Below are positions 25,421 to 35,300 of a stretch of 64,000 nucleotides of DNA, piece after piece. This DNA comes from Burkholderia glumae LMG 2196 = ATCC 33617 (GTDB lineage Bacteria; Pseudomonadota; Gammaproteobacteria; Burkholderiales; Burkholderiaceae). The position numbers were made by a program, and so were the translations under genes. The notes under the pieces are model-generated. The model did no database searches. It was given only the letters and a program-made list of their open reading frames with translations, and was not told the DNA's origin. The number at the start of each line of letters is the position of its first letter. The stretch's first letter is position 1. The DNA is taken from NCBI RefSeq assembly GCF_000960995.1, contig NZ_CP009434.1, positions 1,550,001 to 1,614,000 of the forward strand, given 5' to 3'.

Positions 25421-26875
25421 TCACCAGCCGAGCCATTGACGCGCGAGCGTCAGCGGGCGGCGCAGCACGTAATAGATCGCCGGCACCCACGGGCCGCGGA
25501 TGCGCGCGGTGCCCATCGCGCCGAGCGGCGCCTGCCGGGCTCCCGGGTCGCCGGCGTCGAAGCTGGCGCGCACCCGGTAGGCGAGCACGCCCTCGGGGGT
25601 GGGCTCGGCACGCCAGGCGATCGAATCGATGCGCGCGTCGTAGCTGGTGAGCGGCGAGCTCTTCGGATAGAGCGTGAGCGCCGTGCCGGGCTGCACGTCG
25701 ATGTTGTCGGCCACCGGCAGCCAGGCGGTCACCTCGACGTGGGCCGGGTCGGCCAGCACCAGGATCTTCTCGCCGACGGCCACCGCCTTGCCGGTCCATT
25801 CGTTCGGATCGCTGAACACGGCCACCCCCGAGCGCGCGGCATTCACGCTCACGCGCGCGAGCTGGCGCGCCGTGTAGTCGAGCTCGACGCGGCTCTGGTC
25901 GAGCTTGCCGCGCCGCTCGGCCATGTCCAGGCGCGTGCGGTCGTCGGTGACGGCGAGCTGCTCGGTCTGGCGGAATTCCTCCTGCGCGGTGTCGTAGTCC
26001 TTGCGGGCCACCGCGTAGCGCGACTGCAGCGTGGTGGCGTCGAGGCCGAGCAGCGGCGTGCCGGCCTGCACCACCTGGTTCGGCTTCACGTAGAGCCGGT
26101 CGATCACGCCGTCGAGCGGCGAGCGCACCACGAACGGGTCTTTCGGCGTGACCTCGGCCGGCGCGAGCACGGTCAGCCGTATCGGGATCACGCAGGCCAC
26201 GGCCACCCCGATCAGCACGCGGCGCTGCTGGCGGCCGGGCCTCAGCACGGCGCGCGCGCGTTCGAGCCAGCTCGCGCGCGGCGAGAACGCCTCGAACGCA
26301 TGCGCCCAGACCTGGCCGAGCTCGGTCAAGAGCGCGGTGTCGGTGGCGCTCCAGGCGGTGTCGCGCGCGAACACGACGCCGCCCACCGGGCGGCCGGCGC
26401 GGTCGGTCAAGGGTAGCCACGCGCCGTGCGCGGGCCACCAGGCCTCCCATTCGGCGGCCACGTGGGGCGCTTCGGCCTCGAGGTCGGCGGCGGTGAAGGT
26501 CTGCACCTTCGGCCGCGCCGGCAGCACCGGTGCGCCGTGGCCTTCCACGTGGGCCGCCGCGTCCTTCGGCGGCGTGCCGCGCAGGCCTTGCGCGAGCGCC
26601 TTGCAGAGCGCGGCGAGCCACTGCACGTAGGGGGCGTTGGGGTCGCTCTGCGGCAGGCCGGAGACGGCCGCGACGTGGCCCGGCGTGTCGCCGCGCCACC
26701 AGGCAGCCTGCCGGTAGGGCACCAGCGCGAGCGTCTCGTTGACGATCGTGAAGCCGAGCGTGGCCTCGCTCGCGGCGGCCCGCGCACGCGTCGAGAGCTG
26801 CCAGAGCACCGCGAGCTGCTGGCCGTCGATGCGGACCTGCTGCGCCGCGTCGTCGGCCCGTTGCGTTTGCGTCAT
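25421..26875 (-). CDS. HlyD-type membrane fusion protein with cytoplasmic GAF-like domain
   Basis: This 484-residue adaptor has an unusual N-terminal soluble region of about 215 residues that resembles a GAF domain (LGFTIVNETLALVPYRQAAWW, then WLPLTDRAGRPVGGVVFARD and a closing helix). One membrane helix follows at about 219-238. The periplasmic part is HlyD-like: a lipoyl half (VRSPLDGVIDRLYVKPNQVV), a coiled-coil hairpin (about 285-345) and a beta-barrel (VEVTAWLPVADNIDVQPGT). Classic T1SS adaptors have only a short cytoplasmic tail, so a sensory or substrate-binding role inside the cell is suggested. It begins 4 bases after the preceding HlyD gene stops and precedes the M50-HlyD gene. Confidence 0.83.
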   Translation of the reverse strand: MTQTQRADDAAQQVRIDGQQLAVLWQLSTRARAAASEATLGFTIVNETLALVPYRQAAWWRGDTPGHVAAVSGLPQSDPNAPYVQWLAALCKALAQGLRGTPPKDAAAHVEGHGAPVLPARPKVQTFTAADLEAEAPHVAAEWEAWWPAHGAWLPLTDRAGRPVGGVVFARDTAWSATDTALLTELGQVWAHAFEAFSPRASWLERARAVLRPGRQQRRVLIGVAVACVIPIRLTVLAPAEVTPKDPFVVRSPLDGVIDRLYVKPNQVVQAGTPLLGLDATTLQSRYAVARKDYDTAQEEFRQTEQLAVTDDRTRLDMAERRGKLDQSRVELDYTARQLARVSVNAARSGVAVFSDPNEWTGKAVAVGEKILVLADPAHVEVTAWLPVADNIDVQPGTALTLYPKSSPLTSYDARIDSIAWRAEPTPEGVLAYRVRASFDAGDPGARQAPLGAMGTARIRGPWVPAIYYVLRRPLTLARQWLGW

Positions 26876-26879
26876 CGCA

Positions 26880-27713
26880 TCACCGCGCGAAGGTCGCCCA
26901 GCCGCTCATGCCCGGCAGCAGCTCCGGGGCACCGCCGTTCAGTGCTGCCGTCACGTCCACGGTCTGCGTGACCGGATCGACGCGCGCGCCGATCCGCGCG
27001 ACCTTGGCCGGATAGGTCTTGCCGACCTCGTCCACCTGCACGCTGAGCGGATGGCCGGGCTTGAGCCAGGCGAGCCACTTCGACGGCACGATCATCTTCA
27101 GTTCGAGATGACTGGTGTCGATGATGGTCAAAAGCGGCTTGCCGGGCTCCGCGAACTGCTGGGGCGAGGCGCTGCGCTTGGAGACGCGGCCGTCGAACGG
27201 TGCGGTGATCGCGCACTTGCGCACGGTGGCCTGCATGTAGGCGACGTCGGCGGCGCTGGCCTTCTGCTTGGCCTGGGCCTGCTGCACTTCCAGCTCGCCG
27301 ATCGAATGCAGCGCCTGCAGCTTGCGGTTCGTGTCGAGCAGCTCGCGCGCGCCTTCCGCGTCGGCCTGGGCCTTGCGCAGCTGGGCGCTGAACAGCGAGC
27401 AGTCGAGCGTGACGAGGGTCTGTCCGGCGCGGAACGTGTCGCCGTCGCGAAACGGCAGCGACGCGATCTTCGCCGCGATCTCGCTCGACACGTCCACCTG
27501 GTCGCGCGAGACGAGCTGGATGCGAATCCGCGAATCGTTGCCGTCCGGGCCCGCCGGCGCGGCGGCCGGCGCCGCGGGGGCGGCCACCGGCGCCGGGGCG
27601 GGCGCCGGCCGCGCGGCAGGCGTGGCGGGCGCCGCCGTGGCGGCCCGCGCGAACTGTGCTGCGACGAGCAGCGCGACTGCGGCCGCTGCCCGGTAGGTCA
27701 TGTACTGCGTCAT
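26880..27713 (-). CDS. Periplasmic adaptor (HlyD/RND-type membrane fusion protein)
   Basis: This 277-residue protein has a signal-peptide-like start (YRAAAAVALLVAAQFARAA) and a long Ala/Pro linker (about residues 27-55), then the adaptor core: QVDVSSEIAAKIASLPFRDG and AITAPFDGRVSKR form the split lipoyl domain around a coiled-coil hairpin (105-165), followed by a beta-barrel with SHLELKMIVPSKW. It is shorter than most adaptors and lacks a membrane helix beyond the signal. The ATG at 27713 overlaps the stop of the TolC-like gene by ATGA, so I prefer it to the ATG at 27701. It is the first of three consecutive adaptor genes. It should bridge the inner-membrane parts to the TolC-like channel. 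Confidence 0.85.
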   Translation of the reverse strand: MTQYMTYRAAAAVALLVAAQFARAATAAPATPAARPAPAPAPVAAPAAPAAAPAGPDGNDSRIRIQLVSRDQVDVSSEIAAKIASLPFRDGDTFRAGQTLVTLDCSLFSAQLRKAQADAEGARELLDTNRKLQALHSIGELEVQQAQAKQKASAADVAYMQATVRKCAITAPFDGRVSKRSASPQQFAEPGKPLLTIIDTSHLELKMIVPSKWLAWLKPGHPLSVQVDEVGKTYPAKVARIGARVDPVTQTVDVTAALNGGAPELLPGMSGWATFAR

Positions 27714-29356
27714 TTCTGCGAGACTCCCGCCGGCAATGCCGCTGCCGCGGCGATCGTCGGACCCGGTTGCGCGAGGGCGGCGGCCTGGACGCCGTGCCGG
27801 GCAATGTCGTCCCAGCGCTTCTGCTCCTCGCCGATCGATTGCGTCAGTGAAGCGATGTCGTTGCCGTTGAGCTTGGCGGGCACCGGATCGAGGCCGAGCG
27901 TGGCCAGCATCTGGCCGTAGGCGCTTTCGAGCTCGCCGTAGCTCTGGTACAGGCGCAGCTCGGACATCATCGCGGCGGTGGCCACGCGGATTTCCTCGAG
28001 CCGGCCCTGGGCGTTGGCCACGGTGGCGTTGTGGGTGTGCTCGAGGATCTGCTGATCGATGTCGTTCAACTGCTTGAGCAGGTCGAACTGGCGCGTCTTG
28101 GCGCCGAGTTCGCTGCGCGCGACGTGGACCTGCGTGAGCACGGCCATGCTGAGCGCCATGCGCTGCATCTTCGCCACCTCGAGCTGGGCCTGCGCGGTGC
28201 CGCGGATGTTGCGCGCGTTGAGCAGGTTCAGCAGGTTCCAGCTCACGCTGATGCCGGCCGAGCGCCACGTGTTGTAGACCAGGAAGCTGTTGCTGTCGTA
28301 GTGCGCGCCGAGGCTGAACTCGATGCCGGGCAGCAGCTTGGCGATCGCCTTGTGCGTTTCATTGACGCTGATGCGCTCGTTGTAGCTGGCCTCGACGAGT
28401 TCCGGACGGCGCTGCAGCGCCATGTCCTCCATCTGCGGCATCGCCATGTCGAAATTCGGCACGCGGAAGTCGTCGCTCGCGGCGAGCGTGAAGTCCTTGC
28501 CCGGTTCGAGGTTCATCAGCGAGGCCAGGCGCGGCTTGGCTTGCTCGAGCTGGTCGCGCACGGCTTCGAGCTGGCGCATCAGGTCGAGCAGCGAGCGCTG
28601 GTAGTTGAGCGTTTCCACCGGGGAGCGCAGGCCCTGCTGCTGGGCCGCGCGCGAATCGTCGAGCGCGCCCTTCGCCTGTTCGAGCAGCGGCCCGATGCGG
28701 TCGTGCAGACGCTGCGCGCCCACCGCCTGCCAGTACGCCTCGCGCACCTGCTGCATCATCAGCTGCACGACCTTGCGGCGGCGCTGCTCGAGCACCAGCA
28801 CGTGGTCGGCCTGTTCCTTGGCCTCGAAGTAGCTCACGCCGAAGTCGAGGATGTTCCATGACAGGTTCAGGTCGGCGGTGCGGCTGTTCTTGTCGGTCGA
28901 GTACGAGGGAATCAGCGATTCCTCGCGCGTAAAGAGGCCTTCGGAGGACGACGCCAGTTCGTGATTGCGGTTCGTGTAGCCGGCCGCGGCGGTCAGCTTC
29001 GGCAGCAGGTCGAAGTTCGACAGGTCGAGCTGACGCTGCGCGAGCGCCTCTTCCATCATCTTCAGGCGATGATCGAGGTTGTAGCGAATCGCGCGCGCCA
29101 TCGCCTCGTCGAGCGTGATCGGCCCGCTCACCGGCTGCTGATTCGTGAACATCGTCATGCGATCGGTGCGGGCCGTCTCGGCGCGCTCGGCATCGGAGAA
29201 CGGGGCGGGCTTGACGGCGCAGCCGGACAGCCACACGACGGCGAGCGCTACCGCGAGCAGGGCGGGACGCGGTGCGCGTCCCCGGAGCGACAGGGTTTTC
29301 ACTTCGGCGGATCTCTGGTTGGATTGGGCGAGTTGGGTAAGGAAACCGGGATTCAT
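27710..29356 (-). CDS. TolC-family outer-membrane channel protein
   Basis: This 548-residue protein has a lipoprotein-type leader ahead of the OEP repeats: after about 30 polar residues comes a hydrophobic stretch ending LSGCAVKP, a lipobox. Two long-helix OEP repeats follow (ITLDEAMARAIRYNLDHRLK near 75; a second set from about residue 300, with RRPELVEASYNERISVNETH). It would form the trimeric outer-membrane tunnel of an export system. Its start overlaps the stop of the giant repeat protein by ATGA, and its own stop overlaps the next adaptor start in the same way, so translation of cargo, tunnel and adaptor is coupled. The basic N-terminal extension before the lipoprotein signal is longer than normal; a later start is possible. 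Confidence 0.87.
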   Translation of the reverse strand: MNPGFLTQLAQSNQRSAEVKTLSLRGRAPRPALLAVALAVVWLSGCAVKPAPFSDAERAETARTDRMTMFTNQQPVSGPITLDEAMARAIRYNLDHRLKMMEEALAQRQLDLSNFDLLPKLTAAAGYTNRNHELASSSEGLFTREESLIPSYSTDKNSRTADLNLSWNILDFGVSYFEAKEQADHVLVLEQRRRKVVQLMMQQVREAYWQAVGAQRLHDRIGPLLEQAKGALDDSRAAQQQGLRSPVETLNYQRSLLDLMRQLEAVRDQLEQAKPRLASLMNLEPGKDFTLAASDDFRVPNFDMAMPQMEDMALQRRPELVEASYNERISVNETHKAIAKLLPGIEFSLGAHYDSNSFLVYNTWRSAGISVSWNLLNLLNARNIRGTAQAQLEVAKMQRMALSMAVLTQVHVARSELGAKTRQFDLLKQLNDIDQQILEHTHNATVANAQGRLEEIRVATAAMMSELRLYQSYGELESAYGQMLATLGLDPVPAKLNGNDIASLTQSIGEEQKRWDDIARHGVQAAALAQPGPTIAAAAALPAGVSQK

Positions 29357-32300
29357 GAGCGGCGCTCCGTGGTGGCCTGCCGGGGTTCGGACGGCACCGC
29401 GTCGGAGCGGGCCACATGCAAGACGGCATGCGCGCTGGCGAACTGCGCGGCCAGCGATGCCTTCGAGGCGGGCAGCGCGGCGTGCGGCTGGTCCGTCACG
29501 GCGGGGCGGTTGGCCGGGCGCGAGGACGGCTGCGCCGCGTCACGGGCGTGGCCGCTCGCGCGCTGGGCGGCCGGCGCGTCGAAGCGCACCACCACGTCGC
29601 GGCGCGTCGCGTTGCCGGCCGCGTCGCGCACCAGCAGCGTCACGTGGACCGACCGGACGCCGGCGGGCGGCGTGCCGCTCAGCACCCCGCGTGCCGCGTC
29701 GTAGTGCAGCCAGGTGGGCAGCGGCGCGCCGCCGGCCAGCGTCACGGCCACCTCGTTGGCTGCGCCCGGCACGCTTTCCCGGCCGGCCGGTGCGCCCACC
29801 AGCGGCGCGACCGGCAGTGCGAAGCGGCTGCCGGCCTGCTGCAGCGGATGCACGTCGGCGGTGGGCAGCGTGCGCGTGGCGGCCGGCGGCGCTTCCGTGC
29901 TGGCCGGCACGATCGAGTCGAGCGCGCTCACGTGCGTGTCGCCGAGCGAGGCGTCGCGATGGCCGTGCGCCGCGAACGTGAAGGTGGTGCGCGGCGTGAT
30001 CGCGCCGAAGCCGTTCGGTGCCTGGAGTTCGGTGAGCACGATCACCGGGTTCGAGACGCCGTCGCTATGGCCGTTGATGTCGGTGACGAGCAGCGGATTG
30101 CCGCGGCTCGACGACGGCGGCGCCGCGCCCACCGGCGGCTCCAGGCCGATGGCCGGCGTGCCCGGCAGGATCGGCGTGCCGACCGGGTCCTGGCTGGCCT
30201 GGATCTGCAGCGTGCGCGTGAGCGGCTGGCTGGTGCTGGTGCCGTCGCTGAGCGTGAAGATCAGCGTGCGCGAGCCGGCCTTGTTCTCGAGCTGCGTGTC
30301 GCGATAGGTGACGGCCGTGATGGCCGCCTGCCACTGCGCGAGCGTGGCGGTGCCGCTGGCCGAGGTCAGCTTGAGCGTGCCGGTGCCGGCGTCGTAGCTG
30401 GCCGCGATGTCGCCCGTCGCGGCGCTGGCGTTGAAGGCCAGCAGGTCGTGCTTCGGGTCGAAGCCGGCGCCGATCGCCACCGTGGCCGAGACGGGCGGCG
30501 TGCCGTTGCGGTCGGTCAGCGTGATGCCGACGCCCACCCGTGCCACCGTGGCGGCCTTGCCGTCGGCGGTGTAGGTAAGGGGCGTGTCGCTCGCGCTGAC
30601 CACGAGCGTCTGGTGCGTGGCCGTGACCGCCACGTTGCGCGAGAGCGTGGTGCTGCTCTTCACGCCGTCGTTGATGGTAAAGCCGATGCTGCGGGTGGCC
30701 GTGTCGGGCGTGACCGCCGTGTCGGTATAGGTGACCGAGCGCAGTGCGGCCTGCCATTGCGCGAGGGTGGCGCTGGCGCCGGCCGAGCTCAGCGTCATCG
30801 TGCCGGTGGCGGCGTTGTAGGTGGCCGTGATGTTGCCCATCGTGGCGCCGTCGTTGACGAAGCCGAGCACGTCCTCGCCGGCGTGGAAACCCGCGCCGAT
30901 CCGCACCGTGGCCGAGGCCAGCGTGGGATTGTCGGCATCGGCCAGCGTGATGCCGGCGTCGACCGCCACCGGCGTGGACGGCGCGTTGTCGCCGGACACG
31001 AACGCGACGCTGCCGCTGCTGCCGGTCGAGATCAGCGGCGTCTGGTCGGTGGCCGTGACCGTCACGTTGCGCGAGTACACGGCGCTCGTCTTCGCATTGT
31101 CGTTGACTGTGAAGTCGATGCTGCGGGTGGCCGTATTAGGCGTGACCGCCGTGTCGGTGTAGGTGACGGCGCGCAGCGCGGCCTGCCATTGCGCGAGGGT
31201 GGCGCTGGCGCCGGCCGAGCTCAGCGTCATCGTGCCGGTGGCGGCGTTGTAGGTGGCCGTGATGTTGCCCATCGTGGCGCCGTCGTTGGTGAAGCCGAGC
31301 ACGTCCTCGCCGGCATGGAAGCCCGTGCCGATCCGCACCGTGGCCGAGGCCAGCGTGGCGTTGTCGAGGTCGGCCAGCGTGATGCCGGCGTCGATCGCGA
31401 CCGGCGTCGAGGCGGCGTTGTCGGCCGACACGAAGGCGGCCGTGCCGCTGCTGGTGGACGTGACGATCGGCGTCTGGTCGGTAGCGGCCACGCTGACGGC
31501 GCGCGTGAGCGGCATGCTGGTCTTGACGCCGTCGCTGACGGTAAAGCTGATGGTGCGTGATGCCGTGTCGGGCGTGACCGCCGTGTCGGTATAGGTGACC
31601 GAGCGCAGCGCGGCCTGCCATTGCGCGAGGGTGGCGCTGGCGCCGGCCGAGCTCAGCGTCATCGTGCCGGTGGCGGCATTGTAGGCGGCCGTGATGTTGC
31701 CCATCGTGGCGCCGTCGTTGACGAAGCCGAGCACGTCCTCGCCGGCATGGAAGCCCGCGCCGATCTGCACCGTGGCCGAGGCCAGCGTGGGATTGTCGAG
31801 ATCGACGAGCGCAATGTTGCTGTCGATCGCGATCGGCGTGGACGGCGCGTTGTCGCCGGCCACGAACGCGGCCGGGCCGGTGCTGGTGGTGCTGGCGATC
31901 GGCGTCTGGTCGGTATCGGCCACCGTCACGTTGCGTGAGAGCGTGGTGCTGCTCTTCACGCCGTCGTTGACGGTGAAGCCGATGCTGCGGGTGGCCGTAT
32001 TGGGCGTGACCGCCGTGTCGGTGTAAGTGACGGCGCGCAGTGCGGCCTGCCATTGCGCGAGGGTGGCGCTGGCGCCGGCCGAGCTCAGCGTCATCGTGCC
32101 GGTGGCGGCATTGTAGGTGGCCGTGATGTTGCCCATCGTGGCGCCGTCGTTGACGAAGCCGAGCACGTCCTCGCCGGCGTGGAAGCCCGCGCCGATCCGC
32201 ACCGTGGCCGAGGCCAGCGTGGCGTTGTCGAGGTCGGCCAGCGTGATGCCGTTGTCGATCGTCACCGGCGTCGAGGGCGCGTTGTCGGCCGCCACGAACG

Positions 32301-35300
32301 CGACGCTGCCGCTGCTGCCGGTCGAGATCAGCGGCGTCTGGTCGGTGGCCGTGACCGTCACGTTGCGCGAGTACACGGCGCTCGTCTTCGCATTGTCGTT
32401 GACTGTGAAGTCGATGCTGCGGGTGGCCGTATTGGGCGAGGCGGCCGTGTCGGTGTAGGTGACGGCGCGCAGCGCGGCCTGCCATTGCGCGAGGGTGGCG
32501 CTGGCGCCGGCCGAGCTCAGCGTCATCGTGCCGGTGGCGGCATTGTAGGTGGCCGTGATGTTGCCCATCGTGGCGCCGTCGTTGACGAAGCCGAGTACGT
32601 CCTCGCCGGCATGGAAGCCCGTGCCGATCCGCACCGTGGCCGAGGCCAGCGTGGCGTTGTCGAGGTCGGAGACGACGATGCCGCTATCGATCGCCACCGG
32701 CGCGGACGCCGCGTTGTCGCCGGCCAGGAACGACGCAGGGCCGCTGCTGCCGGTCGAGAGGACCGGGGTCTGGTCGGTGTCGGTGAGGGTGACGTTGCGC
32801 GAATATGCGGCGCTGGTCTTGGTGCCGTCGTTGACGGTGAAGCCGATGCTGCGGGTGGCCGTACTGGGCGTGACCGCCGTGTCGGTGTAGGTGACCGAGC
32901 GCAGTGCGGCCTGCCATTGCGCGAGGGTGGCGCTGGCGCCGGCCGAGCTCAGCGTGAGCGTGCCGGTGGCGGCGTTGTAGGTGGCCGTGATGTTGCCCAT
33001 CGTGGCGCCGTCGTTGACGAAGCCGAGCACGTCCTCGCCGGCGTGGAAGCCCGCGCCGATCTGCACCGTGGCCGAGGCCAGCGTGGCGTTGTCGAGGTCG
33101 GCCAGGTTGATGCCGTTGTCGATCGCCACCGGCGTCGAGGGCGCGTTGTCGGCCGCCACGAACGCGACGCTGCCGCTGCTGCCGGTCGAGATCAACGGCG
33201 TCTGGTCGGTACGCGCAACGGTGACCGTGCGCTGCAGCACGTTGCTGTCCTGCGTGCCGGTGCCGATCGAGATGTCGATGAGGCGAGTGGCGGTGTTCGG
33301 CGTGATGCCCACGTCGGTGTAGGTGACCGAGCGCAGCGCGGCCTGCCATTGCGCGAGGGTGGCGCTGGCGCCGGCCGAGCTCAGCGTCATCGTGCCGGTG
33401 GCGGCATTGTAGATGGCCGTGATGTTGCCCATCGTGACGCCGTCGTTGACGAAGCCGAGTACGTCTTCGCCGGAATGCAGGTTGCCGACGATCGCGACGG
33501 TCGCGGAGGTCACCACGTCGCCGAGCGGGTCCGAGACCGTCAGGTTCGGATCGATCGCCACCGGCGTCGAGGCGACGTTGTCGCCTGCCACGAAGCCGAC
33601 GCTGCCGGTGCTGGTGGTGGCCAGCGCCGGCGCCGAGCTGATCACGTCGAGCGTGTAGGTGCGCGGCTGGCTGGTGCGCACGCTGTCGCTGACCGTCACG
33701 GTGATGCTGCGCGCGCCCAGCGGGGCGTTGCTGCCGGTCACGAACTCGACGTTGTCGAGCAACTGCTGCCACTGCGCGAGCGTGCCGCCGCTGCCGCTGC
33801 TGTTGATCGTCAGCGTGCCGGTGCTGTTGTCGTAGCTGAGGTTGTAGACGGGCGGCGAACTCATGTTGCCGACCGTGAGATGGTCGCCGGGCTGGAAGCC
33901 CGAGCCGATCTGCACCGTGATGCTGAGCGCGATCTGCGCCGCCGGGTTGGACACGTTGCGGTCGGTCAGCGTCATGCCGCTGTCGAGCGGTATGGCGGCC
34001 TGGCCGGGCAGGTAGCTCACGCTGCTGGCGGTGCCGCCCAGCAGCGGCGTCTGGGGCGTGGCCGTCACCGTGACGAGCTTGGACGAGGCGTTGCTCGGCT
34101 TGGTGCCGTCGTTGACGCTGAACGTGATGGTGCGGCTGTTCGTTTGCGGCACGGCGGCCGTGTCGGTGTAGGTGACCGAGCGCAGCGCGGCCTGCCACTG
34201 CGCGATCGTCGAGGCGCCGGCCGAGGTCAGCGTCAGCGTGCCGGTGGACGAATTGAAGGTCGCCGTGATGTCGCCGAACGAGCCGCTGCCGAGCGCCAGT
34301 ACGTCCTCGCCCGCATGATAGTTGCCGGTGATCGACACGGTGGCCGAGGCCATCGTCGCGCTGTCGAGGTCGGACAGGGTCAGGGCGCTGTCCACCGCCA
34401 CCGGCGTGGAGGTGGTGTTGTCGGCCGAGGTGAAGCTGGTGGCGCCGCCGCTGTCGGTGAGGATCGGCGACTGGTCGGTCCGCACCACGTTGACGACGCG
34501 CTGCCAGGCGGTGCTGGTCTTGGTGCCGTCGCTGATGGTGAAGCTGATGGTGCGCGCCGCGCCGCTCGGCGTCAGCGCGAAATCGTCGAACTGGATCGAG
34601 CGCAGCGCCGACTGCCATTGCGCGAGCGTGGCCGAGCCGCCGGCCGAGCTCAGCGTCAGCGTGCCGGCCAGGTACTGGGCGGTGATGTTGCCCATCGTCG
34701 CGCCGTCGTTCGAGAACAGCAGCACGTCGCCGTTGGCATCGAAATTGCCTATCGTGACGGTGGCGCTGGTGAACGAGCCGTTGTCGCGATCGGACAGCGT
34801 GATGCCGGCGTCCACCGCCACCGCCGTGGATACCGCGTTGTCGCCCTGCGTGAACGTCACCGCGCCGGCCGTGCCGGTGATGACCGGCGTCTGGTCGGTG
34901 TCGGCCACCGTGACCGTCGAGCTGGCCGCCGCGCTCGACTTGATGCCGTCGCTGACGACGAAGCTGATGGTGCGCGCGCCGGTGCCCGGCGTGACGGCCG
35001 TTGACGTGTAGCTGACGGCTTGCAGCGCGGCCTGCCACTGCGCGAGCGTGGCCTGGCTGCCGCTCGAGGTCAGCGTCAGCACGCCGTTCGTGTAGGTGCC
35101 GGCGATGTTGCCGTAGAGCGCCGAGCTGGTGTTGTGGAACGCCAGCAGGTCGGTCGACTCGTAGTTGCCGGTGATGGTCACGGTGGCCGACTGCAGCGGG
35201 CCGCCGTCGGCATCGGTCACGGTGATCGCGGGGTTGATCGCCACCGGCGTCGAGCTGGTGTTGTCGCCGGCCACGAACGCGGCGGCGTTGCCGCCGTGGC

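Noticed and set aside
30610..33520. Regularly spaced repeats as a CRISPR-like array
   Set aside because: The repeat length is about 432 bases, in frame, and coding; there are no short repeats with unique spacers and no cas genes.
32053..35004. A 983-codon open frame on the plus strand opposite the giant gene, and a 1,205-codon frame on the minus strand at 32684-36301
   Set aside because: Both are shadows of the repeats in the giant gene. Their composition (Arg/Gly/Ala/His-rich, no domains) follows from high-GC third positions of the real frame.
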